Both the position numbers and the translations under genes were made by a program. A stretch of 41,297 nucleotides of DNA from Spirosoma fluviale (GTDB taxonomy: Bacteria; Bacteroidota; Bacteroidia; Cytophagales; Cyclobacteriaceae): NCBI GenBank assembly GCA_945872775.1, contig CAMCBC010000004.1, positions 1 through 41,297 of the forward strand. The letters run 5' to 3'. The notes beneath the pieces are model-generated. The model saw nothing but the letters and a program-made list of their open reading frames with translations, did not search any database and was not told the DNA's origin. This document shows positions 27,508-37,731 of this stretch, in pieces (within the stretch, counting starts at the first letter, position 1; every line of letters begins with the position of its first letter).

Positions 27508-28584
27508 ATGAAGGATCAACCTTACATCGTAATCATGGCCGGAGGGGTTGGTTCCCGATTTTGGCCCTACAGCAAAAGCAATAAGCCTAAGCAATTTTTA
27601 GATGTCTTGGGTACGGGGAGAACCCTGCTGCAAATGACTTTTGATCGGTTCAGAGAAATAGCGCCTGCAGAACAGTTTTATGTGGTGACCAATCAAGCGC
27701 ATGCAAGCTTAGTTAGCGATCAGCTTCCAGAGCTTCTTGATCACCAAATCTTGGCAGAACCACTTCGAAAAAATACCGCCGCCTGCTTGGCTTTTGCGGC
27801 TTATAAAATTTCAAATTTGGATCCGAATGCGACCATGGTTGTGGCCCCCGCGGATCACCTCATCTTGCAAGAAGGTCGATTTCTTCAAACTTTGGTCACT
27901 TCCATCGCTGCTGCCCAAGTTCAAAATAGGCTGCTGACTATTGGAATCAAGCCCAATCGACCAGAAACCGGTTATGGCTACATTCAATACCTTCAAAATG
28001 AAGAAGATAAGGAGATATTGAAGGTAAAAACCTTTACCGAAAAGCCCAATGCCAAACTAGCCACTACCTTTCTTGAAAGTGGAGACTTCGTTTGGAATTC
28101 AGGCATATTTGTTTGGAAAGTGGATAGTTTGATTCATGCCTTTCGGAAATACATGCCTGACCTAGCGGATGTATTTGAAGAAGGCAAATCTCAGTTTGGC
28201 ACAAGTACCGAGGCAGGTTTTATTGCCTCAGCATACACGACTTTAAAAAATATTTCCATTGACTACGGCATCATGGAAAAATCAGACCAGGTATATGTAG
28301 TTCTTGGTGATTTTGGCTGGTCTGACATTGGTTCCTGGCAAAGTCTACACGAGCTTCGAGATAAGGACGACCAAAATAATGTTGTGGAAGCGAATGCGCT
28401 GCTCTATGAAACTGAAAATTGTTTCATAAAAACAGATAGCGATAAGCTCGTGGTTGTTCAAGGATTGGATCACTACCTAATCAATGAATCTGATAATGTC
28501 CTGCTGATTTGTAAACTGGATTCCGAAAATAAGTTTCGGGATTTTGTAGCTCAGGCGAAGAAAAAAGGAGAGGATTTCATTTGA
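27508..28584 (+). CDS. Mannose-1-phosphate guanylyltransferase
   Basis: 'IVIMAGGVGSRFWPYSKSNKPKQFLDVLG', 'VVAPADHLI', 'FTEKPN', 'GDFGWSDIGSWQSL'. Confidence 0.94.
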   Translation: MKDQPYIVIMAGGVGSRFWPYSKSNKPKQFLDVLGTGRTLLQMTFDRFREIAPAEQFYVVTNQAHASLVSDQLPELLDHQILAEPLRKNTAACLAFAAYKISNLDPNATMVVAPADHLILQEGRFLQTLVTSIAAAQVQNRLLTIGIKPNRPETGYGYIQYLQNEEDKEILKVKTFTEKPNAKLATTFLESGDFVWNSGIFVWKVDSLIHAFRKYMPDLADVFEEGKSQFGTSTEAGFIASAYTTLKNISIDYGIMEKSDQVYVVLGDFGWSDIGSWQSLHELRDKDDQNNVVEANALLYETENCFIKTDSDKLVVVQGLDHYLINESDNVLLICKLDSENKFRDFVAQAKKKGEDFI

Positions 28585-28598
28585 AATCCTCTTTTTTT
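28562..28598. terminator. Bidirectional terminator between convergent genes
   Basis: GAGGATTTC-ATTT-GAAATCCTC followed by TTTTTTT; overlaps the stop of the + gene. Confidence 0.8.
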
Positions 28599-29373
28599 AT
28601 TTTTTGCGTTGGCGTATGGCCTCGTATATCGCTACTCCCGCAGATACGGACACATTCAAACTTTCGATGCTACCTGCCAATGGGATTTTGACCCGGTCAT
28701 CTACCATCCCCATGATTTCTTGGGAGATACCGTCTTCCTCGGATCCCATGATGAGCGCAACGGGAGAAGCAAAGTCTCCGTCATACATCAGTTTCTCTGT
28801 TTTCTCCGTGATCGCAATGAGTGATAAACCCATTTTCTGCAAATCTCTGCAGGTGTAAAATAAATTCTTGACACGTGCTACAGGAATGAAATTCAAGGCT
28901 CCTGCCGAGGTCTTTACGGCATCGGAATTGATCTGAGCACTTCCTTTTTCAGGAATTACGATCGCATCTACGCCAGCACATTCTGCGGTACGGGCAATTG
29001 CTCCAAAATTTCGCACATCTGTCAAATGATCCAATACCAAGATTAGGGGTGCCTTACCTACAGCATAGCACTGGTCGATGACGTTATCCAGGGATGCATA
29101 GGCAATGGTGGACATTTGCGCTATCACACCTTGATGATTTTTACGCGTGATCCGGTTCAGCTTGGCATCAGGAACGCGTACCACTGGAATATGCTCAGCC
29201 TTGCAAAGCTGAAGTAATTCCTTGATGAGGTCGTTGTTGAGTTCTTTTTGAACGAGTACTTTGTCAATTTCTTTGCCGGCATGGATGGATTCCATCACTG
29301 CTCGGGTTCCAAAAATAAAATCTTTGTCGAAGGCTCCTTTATCGATTAGAAAGCCATCCTTCCGCTTCTCCAT
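28597..29373 (-). CDS. rlmB: 23S rRNA (guanosine-2'-O)-methyltransferase RlmB / TrmH family
   Basis: 'LVLDHLTDVRNFGAIARTAECAGVDAIVIPEKGS', 'LIMGSEEDGIS', 'IPLAGSIESLNVSVSAGVAIYEAIRQR'. Likely start MEKRKDG at 29373. Confidence 0.92.
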   Translation of the reverse strand: MEKRKDGFLIDKGAFDKDFIFGTRAVMESIHAGKEIDKVLVQKELNNDLIKELLQLCKAEHIPVVRVPDAKLNRITRKNHQGVIAQMSTIAYASLDNVIDQCYAVGKAPLILVLDHLTDVRNFGAIARTAECAGVDAIVIPEKGSAQINSDAVKTSAGALNFIPVARVKNLFYTCRDLQKMGLSLIAITEKTEKLMYDGDFASPVALIMGSEEDGISQEIMGMVDDRVKIPLAGSIESLNVSVSAGVAIYEAIRQRKK

Positions 29374-30581
29374 TGTGAAATGTTTTTGAACCAAATCGGC
29401 TGATAAGCTCTCGATCGGTTCAGGGTATAGAAATGTGGGCTAAGAATAGTTTTAACCCGCGTAAAGGTAAACCTAATTTTGGAAGTGTCGTCTATGCCCG
29501 CGTAGGACCAAACTTCCCGATCTTCAAAAAAATTAACTTCCTGAGGAGGGCCCATCACGATGTAAACCATACCCCGATCTGTTTTCCATCCTTCCTTGTA
29601 GTCTGTAAATAGGATGTTGGCAAACTCGATCATCTTGAAGTAGTTTCGAATCAAGTCCTTTGCTACTTCTTCATTTCGAGTCAAATTAAGCCAATACGCA
29701 TCCAGAGCCTTCTTTTTATCCTGCGCGAGGAGAAGGGTTTCGTGTTCTTTTTTGGTTGAAATGTAGGTCACCATGTCTACCATCTCGCTCCAATCTTTGA
29801 CTTTTGGGAATGCCTCATGCACCGTTCGAAGGAGTAAGCCGGTGGAAGCAGTGCTGTCTGTCTGAAAAAAATAATAGCCCTCATCCGTCAGTGTTTTAGG
29901 GATATTCGCTAAAAAGTCCCCACGATTTTCCACCGCTACTTCTTTGGGTACCTCGGCAAGTCGGGTTTCCATGGGAGGGAAGGGGACCGCAGATGGGCTT
30001 GGATAAAAAAAGGAAAATAAAGAAGGACCTTTGCTGGTCTTGAAGAGAACCGACTGACCTTGTGTCAGGTAGTTTTGATCGAATGGAACTTCATTGGCGT
30101 AGAAAACTCCAAAATTAGGTTGATCAAACACAAAAGGCCCCTTCAGATCTAAATGACTGGTGTAGGTATCTTTTTGTCGGTTGTCCACCGCTTCCAAAAA
30201 TGCAATTGCGGTTCCCTGGGATTGTGGTATTTCTACGGTAGTTTCAAAAAGCCAATGCCGCTCTGTATCTCCTAGCAATTGGGTAGTCCCGAGCTTTATT
30301 TTTTTCTCAGCTTGGATTTTTTCTTCGTAGGAAGATAGGAGGGTGTAACTGAGTTGGTAGTTGTCCAAACTGGCATTTTCTTCAATTTTTTCTACTACAA
30401 ACTGGAGTTTATAGGAAGTGTCAGAAAGCTTGATTGGGATGATTTTTAATCCCAGCCGTGCATAAATCGAATACCGAAGTGACTGGTCCGTGGAGCTCAG
30501 TGTTGTTTGTGCAACTGTGGTTTGGGACAGGATAACTAAAAAGCAGAATAAAGGCAGCAGCTTGAAGTACTTTGGATTCAT
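29346..30581 (-). CDS. GWxTD domain-containing protein
   Basis: Signal peptide and 'YKEGWKTDRGMVYIVMGPPQEVNFFEDREVWSYAGID'. Confidence 0.85.
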   Translation of the reverse strand: MNPKYFKLLPLFCFLVILSQTTVAQTTLSSTDQSLRYSIYARLGLKIIPIKLSDTSYKLQFVVEKIEENASLDNYQLSYTLLSSYEEKIQAEKKIKLGTTQLLGDTERHWLFETTVEIPQSQGTAIAFLEAVDNRQKDTYTSHLDLKGPFVFDQPNFGVFYANEVPFDQNYLTQGQSVLFKTSKGPSLFSFFYPSPSAVPFPPMETRLAEVPKEVAVENRGDFLANIPKTLTDEGYYFFQTDSTASTGLLLRTVHEAFPKVKDWSEMVDMVTYISTKKEHETLLLAQDKKKALDAYWLNLTRNEEVAKDLIRNYFKMIEFANILFTDYKEGWKTDRGMVYIVMGPPQEVNFFEDREVWSYAGIDDTSKIRFTFTRVKTILSPHFYTLNRSRAYQPIWFKNISQWRSGRMAF

Positions 30582-30614
30582 TTGGTTTAGTTCTCAGGTT
30601 TTAAAAATTAGCCT

Positions 30615-30622
30615 TACTTTTG
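30615..30622 (+). promoter_or_regulatory. Putative -7 element (TACTTTTG) upstream of methyltransferase gene
   Basis: TAnnTTTG match 21 nt before the ATG at 30643. Confidence 0.35.
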
Positions 30623-30642
30623 CCAAAATACTAAAATTTCTA

Positions 30643-31419
30643 ATGGCTACCTATACAACGGAAATTGCTTCAGATAAGTTGATCAGTGACAATCCCATTC
30701 ATCAACGATTACTCAAAGCCTATATTGCTGCCAAACCTTGGATCTCTGGAAATTTGCTTGAAATCGGCTGTGGAGAAGGAAGAGGCGTGGAGGAATTGTT
30801 GCCTCACGCAGATCAGTACCTGGGCTTGGATAAAATCGGGGAGGTAATTCAAACTTTGCAACAAAAATATCCTGGAGTAGCCTTTCAGCAGGCAGTTATC
30901 CCTCCCTTTGAAGGAATTGCAGAGAATACCTACGATACCATCGTGAGCTTCCAGGTGATCGAACACATCTTCGATGACCGTCTTTTTCTCCAGGAAATCT
31001 ATCGAATGCTGAAGCCAGGTGGGAAAGCCATTATTTCTACTCCAAACAATACCCACACGCTCTCCCGAAATCCTTGGCATGAGCGCGAATACATCCCACA
31101 GCAATTGATTGACTTGGCCAAACCAATTTTTGATCGAATTGAAGCGAAAGGAATAGGGGGAAATGGAAAGGTTTGGGCCTACCACGAAGCCAATCGCAAG
31201 TCTGTACAAAAAATCATGCGTTTTGATATCCTAGATCTGCAGCACAAGTTGCCTAATTCAGTATTGAGATGGCCTTATGAATTCTTGAACCGATTCAATC
31301 GGAATCGTCTGCACCGGACGCAAGGAGCTTCAGTGGTCGATATTTCTCATGAAGACTACCTGGTGGTGGAAGACCCAAAGGAAGGGCTGGATTTATTTTA
31401 CATCCTTTGGAAGAAATAA
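30643..31419 (+). CDS. Class I SAM-dependent methyltransferase
   Basis: 'GNLLEIGCGEGRGVEELLPHADQYLGLDK', 'FQVIEHIFDDRLFLQEIYRMLKPGGKAIISTPN'. The in-frame ATG at 30643 is preferred over the track start 30490, which overlaps the divergent gene. Confidence 0.9.
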   Translation: MATYTTEIASDKLISDNPIHQRLLKAYIAAKPWISGNLLEIGCGEGRGVEELLPHADQYLGLDKIGEVIQTLQQKYPGVAFQQAVIPPFEGIAENTYDTIVSFQVIEHIFDDRLFLQEIYRMLKPGGKAIISTPNNTHTLSRNPWHEREYIPQQLIDLAKPIFDRIEAKGIGGNGKVWAYHEANRKSVQKIMRFDILDLQHKLPNSVLRWPYEFLNRFNRNRLHRTQGASVVDISHEDYLVVEDPKEGLDLFYILWKK

Positions 31420-31436
31420 TTGGATTATCCGCAATC

Positions 31437-31474
31437 AAAAAAGGCCAGCAGAACTAAATCTGCTGGCCTTTTTT
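31437..31474. terminator. Bidirectional terminator
   Basis: AAAAAGGCCAGCAGA-ACTAAA-TCTGCTGGCCTTTTTT between convergent genes. Confidence 0.92.
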
Positions 31475-31488
31475 CGTCTAGCGGGAAG

Positions 31489-34485
31489 TTATCTTCTACG
31501 GATGGTACTCGGCTCCTCACTTTCTTTTCCAATCAGGCTTTCCAACCTCTTTTTCAGTTCGAGGGATTTTTCGGTGTAGCCTTGTTCTTCCAGTAAGGGT
31601 ATAAAATACTTGATCATCTCGATGGATACCAGCAACTCTCGATCGTATCCCAAGTCATTCTTGGTGTAAAAGGTGATCATGTCGAAATAGCGTTTTGAAA
31701 TTACATCTATGATTTCCAATGCTTTTTCATCTTCTCCTACTTCAAAAAACAAAGGAACGGATTGGCCACTGCTCAGGTCGTAAGGCACCGCTTTGTCAGG
31801 AATCGTTTCCAAACCAAAATTCAAAAGTTTGGCTGCATCTGCTAGCTTGTCCTCTTCAATCAGTGCAAGGGCAATGGAATTCAATGCACTGCGGTGGTTG
31901 GAAGTAAATCTGCGGTATTCCTCATCCAAGTACACATTAGCGTCATTCATGCCTCTGAAGGCAAAGTTCTCCATGTAATTCTTCATGGCCAAGTTGGTGT
32001 TTACCAATTCTTCTCGAACTGAGTCTGGCTTTCGAATCGGGAGCAGTCGATAGGTCAAGCCTTCCATGACCACATGCTCCTCTAGGTTTAATCCCAAAGT
32101 AGACAAGGACGTATTGTTGAAATAGATTGGGCGTTCCCAATTGTTGCTTACAATCAAATCCAGTAACATCAACGTTCCTTTGGTGACGAAATTACCACCC
32201 ACTTGCAAGTTCATCTGTGGCACAAATAGGTCCTTGAACTGCGGGGGAACAATCTCATCATTTGCTAGGAAGCTGCTATCCACATCCAAAATCAAATTTC
32301 GAGAAGGAACCATGTTGATCAAGGTTTTCCCGGAAGTTTTCATTTGAAGCAATTCAGACCCACCGTTGATGAGCTTGAGGTATTCACGTGCAGAAATGGC
32401 ATCTAGCCCTTCTTTTTCCATCACATAAATGACATCGTTGGTGCCTTTTTGATAGCGTTCTGGAGAAAGCGAGAAAGGCAATGCCTTTGACTCGTTTGCT
32501 GGTCGAGTCATCTGATCCACATACCAGTCGGTATCAAAATAACTCAAGACAATCACGCGAACATCCGTACGGAAGTTTTCCACCTCTTGCACATACCAGA
32601 GTGGGAAGGTGTCGTTGTCACCGCCAGTAAACAGAATTGCATTCGGAGCACAAGAAGCTAAGAAATTCCGTGCTGCATCCACGGAGAAATACCGGCCTTT
32701 CCGGTTGTGGTCATCCCAGTTTTCAGACGCCATCAATCCTGCCACGGGTAGGGTCAATAGGGTGGCTACTATTCCTGCAGTACTTAAGTTTTTGGTGGCT
32801 TTATTCAATCCATGCGCAAGGGCGAGGGCACCCAAGCCAATCCAAATGGCAAAGGCATAGAAGCTACCTACATAGATGTAGTCACGCTCTCTAGGCTCAA
32901 TGGGAGGGGAGTTGAGGTAGAGTACCAACACTACCCCCATCATCAAAAAGAGCATGAGATTTACGTAGAAGTACTTTTGGTCCTTCTTCGCTTGGAAGAA
33001 AAATCCCACCAATCCCAAAATCAAGGGGAGCATAAGGTAGTTGTTATGCGCCTTGTTATCTGTGATGTATTCCGGATACTTGTCCGAAAAGGCATCTGCT
33101 ATTCCTAGCCAATTTGCATCCGAGAAATCACTTTCTCTGCCGGAGAAGTTCCACAGGAAGTAACGCCAATACATGTGTCCCAGCTGGTGGCTAAACATGA
33201 AATACAGGTTATCCCCGAATGTAGGTTCCTGTCCTTCCTTCAAACCCAATTTGGCGCGGTAGACCCGCTTGTGGCTCTCCTGGGTGGAGTATATTCGAGG
33301 GAGAATTGTAGTTTTTTCAGGATCGTAGGTATTCTTCAAATCGTAGTCTACAATCTCATACGAATTCTTTCCCTTCATGTAGATGGGATCTCCTTCCTCT
33401 TGGTCAGTTAAGGTGGCGGTGAAATATTGCCCATGTAGGAGGGGTCTGTAGCCGTATTGCTCACGTTTCAAGTAAGAAACGTAACTGATGATGTCTTTTG
33501 GCGCATTCTCATTGATTATCGGATCCTGGTTGGATCGCACCACAATCAAGGCGTAGCTCCCATAGCCAATCAAAATAAAGGTAAGCGAAAGCAAAATGGT
33601 GTTGAGAACTGCCAGCTCTCGCTTGATGGAATATCGAAATGCCAAGACAAGGGCACTTACAAAAAGGAGTACAAAAAGTATGATTCCAGATCCAAAGGGT
33701 AATCCCATAGAATTGACCATCCAGATTTCCATTGATCCTGCAAGGCTTGGAAGACCAGGAATGATCAAGTTGTTGATAATGATCAAGGCAACTCCACCCA
33801 AGAACATCGCGAAAATCGCGCCTTTCAAACTTGGGTTTGGATACTTCTTGAAGTAATAAATTAAGGCAAGAGCAGGAAGAGTCACCAAGTTGAGCAAGTG
33901 AACTCCAATGGAAAGACCTACTAGGTAGGCTATAAATACCATCCACCTGTTTTCTTCTTTGGGATCTTTGATCACATCCCACTTCAAAAACGCCCAAATC
34001 ACAATGGCGGTGAAGAAAGAAGACATGGCGTATACTTCAGCCTCTACAGCAGAAAACCAGAAGCTATCTGAGAAGGTGTACACCAAGGCTCCTACCATAC
34101 CAGCGCCCATCAAGGAGATGGTTTGTCCCTTTGTTTCTTCTCCTTCTACTACCGAAAAGAGGCGCTTGCCCATCAAGGTGATGGACCAAAAAAGGAAAAG
34201 GATGGTGAATCCAGCGAAGAGTGCACTGCCAATATTCATCCAATAGGCCACCTGAAGTGGGTCTCCCATAGCAAGGAATCCAAACATGCGGTAGACCAAC
34301 AACATGAAGGGAGCACCAGGAGGATGGGGAACTTGGAGTTTGTAGGAAACGGCGATAAATTCCCCTGGATCCCAAAAACTGGCTGTTTGCTCGACAGTAA
34401 GGATGTATACGAGCGTGGAGATGGCAAAAATAAGCCAACCGCTGAGGTTGTTGATTTGCTTGTAAGTGAGCATTAATTCGGTCAA
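31489..34485 (-). CDS. DUF2723 (TMEM260-like) polytopic membrane protein, putative protein O-glycosyltransferase
   Basis: 'TASFWDPGEFIAVSYKLQVPHPPGAPFMLLVYRMF' is the DUF2723 signature; many TM helices; C-terminal soluble region. Confidence 0.9.
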   Translation of the reverse strand: MTELMLTYKQINNLSGWLIFAISTLVYILTVEQTASFWDPGEFIAVSYKLQVPHPPGAPFMLLVYRMFGFLAMGDPLQVAYWMNIGSALFAGFTILFLFWSITLMGKRLFSVVEGEETKGQTISLMGAGMVGALVYTFSDSFWFSAVEAEVYAMSSFFTAIVIWAFLKWDVIKDPKEENRWMVFIAYLVGLSIGVHLLNLVTLPALALIYYFKKYPNPSLKGAIFAMFLGGVALIIINNLIIPGLPSLAGSMEIWMVNSMGLPFGSGIILFVLLFVSALVLAFRYSIKRELAVLNTILLSLTFILIGYGSYALIVVRSNQDPIINENAPKDIISYVSYLKREQYGYRPLLHGQYFTATLTDQEEGDPIYMKGKNSYEIVDYDLKNTYDPEKTTILPRIYSTQESHKRVYRAKLGLKEGQEPTFGDNLYFMFSHQLGHMYWRYFLWNFSGRESDFSDANWLGIADAFSDKYPEYITDNKAHNNYLMLPLILGLVGFFFQAKKDQKYFYVNLMLFLMMGVVLVLYLNSPPIEPRERDYIYVGSFYAFAIWIGLGALALAHGLNKATKNLSTAGIVATLLTLPVAGLMASENWDDHNRKGRYFSVDAARNFLASCAPNAILFTGGDNDTFPLWYVQEVENFRTDVRVIVLSYFDTDWYVDQMTRPANESKALPFSLSPERYQKGTNDVIYVMEKEGLDAISAREYLKLINGGSELLQMKTSGKTLINMVPSRNLILDVDSSFLANDEIVPPQFKDLFVPQMNLQVGGNFVTKGTLMLLDLIVSNNWERPIYFNNTSLSTLGLNLEEHVVMEGLTYRLLPIRKPDSVREELVNTNLAMKNYMENFAFRGMNDANVYLDEEYRRFTSNHRSALNSIALALIEEDKLADAAKLLNFGLETIPDKAVPYDLSSGQSVPLFFEVGEDEKALEIIDVISKRYFDMITFYTKNDLGYDRELLVSIEMIKYFIPLLEEQGYTEKSLELKKRLESLIGKESEEPSTIRRR

Positions 34486-34607
34486 TTAGAGCTACGAAAC
34501 TATGAAATTTTAGACCAACTCGGGAATTTTTGAAATTTTTAACCTTTCTAAATGAAGCCTGAGTAGTCATGTGATAAAGATTACCGTTTAAAGGATAGAA
34601 CGCGTTG

Positions 34608-34615
34608 TAATTTTG
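34608..34615 (+). promoter_or_regulatory. Putative -7 element (TAATTTTG) upstream of thioredoxin
   Basis: TAnnTTTG match 26 nt before the ATG. Confidence 0.4.
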
Positions 34616-34641
34616 TGAGGTAATTTGAAAACTAAACCAAC

Positions 34642-34962
34642 ATGCTACCTAAAGCCAAAACATTTCAAGAGCTAATCGACGGGGATACCCCGGTATTGGT
34701 AGATTTCTTTGCAGAATGGTGTGGTCCATGCAAAATGATGCAGCCTATTTTGGAGGATACCTCCAAGCAACTTGGAGGAAAAGTTAAAATCATAAAAGTA
34801 GACATAGACCGTAACCCACTCGCTGCGAGTAAATTTCAAGTGAGAGGAGTGCCGACCCTGCTGCTTTTCCAAAAAGGGCAGGTGCTGTGGAGGCAATCCG
34901 GCGTAGTACCTACTCATCAACTGATTCAGCACATCCAAACTAGTCTTTTAGCAAAAGCCTAA
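34642..34962 (+). CDS. Thioredoxin
   Basis: Active site 'FFAEWCGPCKMMQPIL' and 'VRGVPTLLLFQKGQ'. Confidence 0.95.
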   Translation: MLPKAKTFQELIDGDTPVLVDFFAEWCGPCKMMQPILEDTSKQLGGKVKIIKVDIDRNPLAASKFQVRGVPTLLLFQKGQVLWRQSGVVPTHQLIQHIQTSLLAKA

Positions 34963-35047
34963 GCTCGTGTGACAAAAGTCATTCAGCATAAGTAGTGCAA
35001 CAATTAATTTTACCGCATTCCAATTGAAATTTTTATAAAATCAGCAT

Positions 35048-36469
35048 ATGAAAATCGAACAAATCTATACCGGATGTTTGGCACAGGGGGCCTACTACAT
35101 TGAGTCAGCAGGAGAGGTTGCAATCATCGATCCGCTCAGAGAGGTACAGCCTTACATTGAAAAAGCAGCAAGACGAAATGCCAAAATCAAGTATGTGTTT
35201 GAAACTCATTTTCATGCTGACTTCGTTTCTGGACACATGGACCTTGCCGCTAAGACAGGAGCTCAAATCGTATATGGCCCTACAGGCATGAAAATGGGTT
35301 TTGAGTCCATCATTGCGGTCGACAATCAGGTATTTACTTTGGGAAAGATAAAAATCAAGGTTCTTCATACTCCAGGTCATACGACGGAGTCTGTTTGTTA
35401 CTTATTGATGAATGAAGAAGGAAAAGAGGAAGCAATTTTTACAGGCGACACGCTGTTCATTGGAGATGTAGGTCGTCCTGATCTTGCGCAGAAGGTGGTA
35501 AAAGACCTCACTCAGGAGAAATTGGCAGGCTACCTTTACGATTCCTTGAGAAACAAACTATTGCCTCTTTCAGATGACTTGATTGTTTATCCAGCTCATG
35601 GAGCAGGTTCTGCATGTGGTAAAAACATGAGTAAGGAAACCTCCGATACTTTGGGTAATCAAAAGAAAACCAATTACGCTTTACAGCCCATGACCAAGGA
35701 AGCGTTTATCAAAGAAGTATTGCATGGCCTGACACCTCCTCCCGCCTATTTTCCACAAAATGTGATGATGAATATCGAAGGATATGATAGCATCGATGAG
35801 GTATTGGAAAGAGGGGTGAGACCTTTGAGTCCAGCTGAATTTGAGGCTGCAGCCAACGAAACCTCTGCCTTGATTTTGGATACTCGTGATGCGCAGTCAT
35901 TTGCGAAGGGCTTTGTTCCAAATTCCATCAATATTGGAATTGACGGAAGCTTTGCAGTTTGGGTAGGAGCGATGATTCCTGATTTGAAGCAAGAGATTTT
36001 GGTGGTTGCTGAAGAGGGAAGAGAAGAAGAAGTCATTACTCGATTGGCGCGAGTGGGCTACGATTATTCCATAGGATACTTGGCCGGTGGATTTGCTGCT
36101 TGGAAAAATGACAGCAGAGAAGTAGACGCGATCACTTCAATTACGGTTGATGAGTTGGAAAGGATCAAAGAAGGAGATCCAAACATCGAGATTTTGGATG
36201 TACGCAAGAATTCAGAGTACCTATCAGAGCATGTGGTTGAGGCAGAAAATGCGCCGCTAGACTACATCAATGATAGCATGCTGAAGGTGGATAAAAACAA
36301 AACCTACTATGTGCATTGCGCGGGTGGGTACCGTTCCATGATCTTTAGTTCTATTCTAAGAGCTAGAGGCTATGACAACCTAATCGATATCGCAGGTGGG
36401 TTTAAGGCCATCAAGGAGTCAGGCAAAATAGAGGTTTCGGCTTATGTTTGTCCTAGCACCTTGCTATAA
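35048..36469 (+). CDS. MBL-fold metallo-hydrolase fused to two rhodanese domains (persulfide dioxygenase/CstB-like)
   Basis: 'ETHFHADFVSGH', 'TPGHTTESVCYLL', 'FTGDTLFIGDVGRPDL', then rhodanese 1 ('ALILDTRDAQSFAKGFVPNSINI') and rhodanese 2 ('IEILDVRKNSEYLSEHV...YVHCAGGYRSMI'). Confidence 0.92.
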   Translation: MKIEQIYTGCLAQGAYYIESAGEVAIIDPLREVQPYIEKAARRNAKIKYVFETHFHADFVSGHMDLAAKTGAQIVYGPTGMKMGFESIIAVDNQVFTLGKIKIKVLHTPGHTTESVCYLLMNEEGKEEAIFTGDTLFIGDVGRPDLAQKVVKDLTQEKLAGYLYDSLRNKLLPLSDDLIVYPAHGAGSACGKNMSKETSDTLGNQKKTNYALQPMTKEAFIKEVLHGLTPPPAYFPQNVMMNIEGYDSIDEVLERGVRPLSPAEFEAAANETSALILDTRDAQSFAKGFVPNSINIGIDGSFAVWVGAMIPDLKQEILVVAEEGREEEVITRLARVGYDYSIGYLAGGFAAWKNDSREVDAITSITVDELERIKEGDPNIEILDVRKNSEYLSEHVVEAENAPLDYINDSMLKVDKNKTYYVHCAGGYRSMIFSSILRARGYDNLIDIAGGFKAIKESGKIEVSAYVCPSTLL

Positions 36470-36586
36470 GGTCAAAAATGAGACCTAATTCTAGTGGAGG
36501 AGACATTTGTACAGTGGATGTCAATTAAAAGATAAATCCTAGTTATTTTACAGTTAAACTAGAACTAGTAAACCTATACAACACCT

Positions 36587-37168
36587 ATGAATCAATTTAT
36601 TGAATGGGTTTCCCAGCCCTGGTCTTGGTATGTGGCAGGTCCTATGATTGGACTCACCGTGCCGGCGCTCCTTATCCTTGGTAACAAGACCTTTGGTATC
36701 TCCTCCTCCTTGCGACACATCTGTGCTGCATGCGTTCCTGCCGGGATTCCTTTCTTTACTTACAATTGGAAAAAAGAGATTTGGAATCTCCTCTTTGTCC
36801 TAGGAACAGCCATTGGTGGTTTTATTGCCATGAATTTCCTTGCCAATCCGGATACGATTGTGATTTCAGAAGCAACCCAATCCGATTTGAGAGCTTTGGG
36901 AATCACTAATTTTTCAGATTTAATGCCTACCGAGATTTTCAACTGGGACACCGTGCTTAGTGGTAAAGGGATTCTCTTCTTCGTGATTGGAGGTTTGTTG
37001 GTAGGATTTGGAACACGCTATGCAGGTGGATGTACCTCAGGGCACGCGATTATGGGCATCAGTTCCTTGCAATGGCCTTCTCTTGTGGCTACCATTTTCT
37101 TCATGTTGGGTGGGTTTTTCATGACCCATGTACTGTTAGCGCCACTTATGAAATTAGTTGGATTTTAA
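36587..37168 (+). CDS. YeeE/YedE family (thiosulfate) transporter, first half-size component
   Basis: '[38 protein letters not shown]' YeeE/YedE signature; 193 aa. Confidence 0.9.
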   Translation: MNQFIEWVSQPWSWYVAGPMIGLTVPALLILGNKTFGISSSLRHICAACVPAGIPFFTYNWKKEIWNLLFVLGTAIGGFIAMNFLANPDTIVISEATQSDLRALGITNFSDLMPTEIFNWDTVLSGKGILFFVIGGLLVGFGTRYAGGCTSGHAIMGISSLQWPSLVATIFFMLGGFFMTHVLLAPLMKLVGF

Positions 37169-37180
37169 TCTTTAGAACTT

Positions 37181-37666
37181 ATGTCAAAAAATATAAATCA
37201 AACGGAAGATCCCAACTGCGTAGCACCCAACTCCAGTCAGACCAAAGACAAAGGCTTGGCCTTGTTGAAATATGTACTTATTGGGACCGTGTTCGGAATT
37301 GTTTTTGTGAAAGCAGAAATCATTTCCTGGTTTCGAATTCAAGAAATGTTTCGCTTCCAATCCTTCCACATGTATGGGGTCATTGGTTCCGCAATCGTGA
37401 CAGGAATTATTGCAATCCAGTTGATCAAGCGATTGAATATCAAGACTATTCATGGAGAGACGATCATCATTCCTACCAAAGAATTTAAAAAAGGCCAAGT
37501 GATTGGTGGTTTTATTTTTGGACTAGGATGGGCGATCACAGGTGCCTGCCCAGGCCCTTTATTTGCTCAAATCGGCAGTGGCTATACGGTCATCCTAGTA
37601 ACTCTAATTTCAGCTCTTGCAGGTACTTGGTTGTATGGCAGGTTTGAAAAATATTTTCCCAATTGA
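37181..37666 (+). CDS. YeeE/YedE-like (DUF6691-type) transporter, second half-size component
   Basis: 'IGGFIFGLGWAITGACPGPLFAQIGSGY' motif; 12 nt after the preceding stop. Confidence 0.88.
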   Translation: MSKNINQTEDPNCVAPNSSQTKDKGLALLKYVLIGTVFGIVFVKAEIISWFRIQEMFRFQSFHMYGVIGSAIVTGIIAIQLIKRLNIKTIHGETIIIPTKEFKKGQVIGGFIFGLGWAITGACPGPLFAQIGSGYTVILVTLISALAGTWLYGRFEKYFPN

Positions 37667-37695
37667 TCTGGGTCTAGCAATAAAAAATCTTTTTT

Positions 37696-37731
37696 AAAAA
37701 GTGTCGCCTAGACTAATGGGCGGCACTTTTT
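37696..37731. terminator. Bidirectional terminator
   Basis: AAAAAGTGTCGCC-TAGACTAAT-GGGCGGCACTTTTT with one T.G wobble. Confidence 0.8.

Noticed and set aside
30490-30642. N-terminal extension of the methyltransferase ORF
   Set aside because: Overlaps the divergent GWxTD gene and lacks family similarity; the ATG at 30643 with an upstream TAnnTTTG is more likely.
30709-31209. 166-aa minus-strand ORF inside the SAM methyltransferase gene
   Set aside because: Antisense shadow of a convincing methyltransferase; no recognisable family, no signal or promoter.
33509-34570. Two minus-strand ORFs (162 aa and 168 aa) and several plus-strand ORFs overlapping the DUF2723 gene
   Set aside because: Out-of-frame or antisense shadows of a long well-supported membrane protein; sequence composition is not protein-like.
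36477-36496. GGTC...GACC partial inverted repeat after the MBL-rhodanese gene
   Set aside because: Only a 4-bp arm match and no T-run; insufficient for a terminator or operator call.
37030-37488. 152-aa plus-strand ORF spanning the two YeeE/YedE genes
   Set aside because: Alternative frame across two clearly coding genes with recognised motifs.
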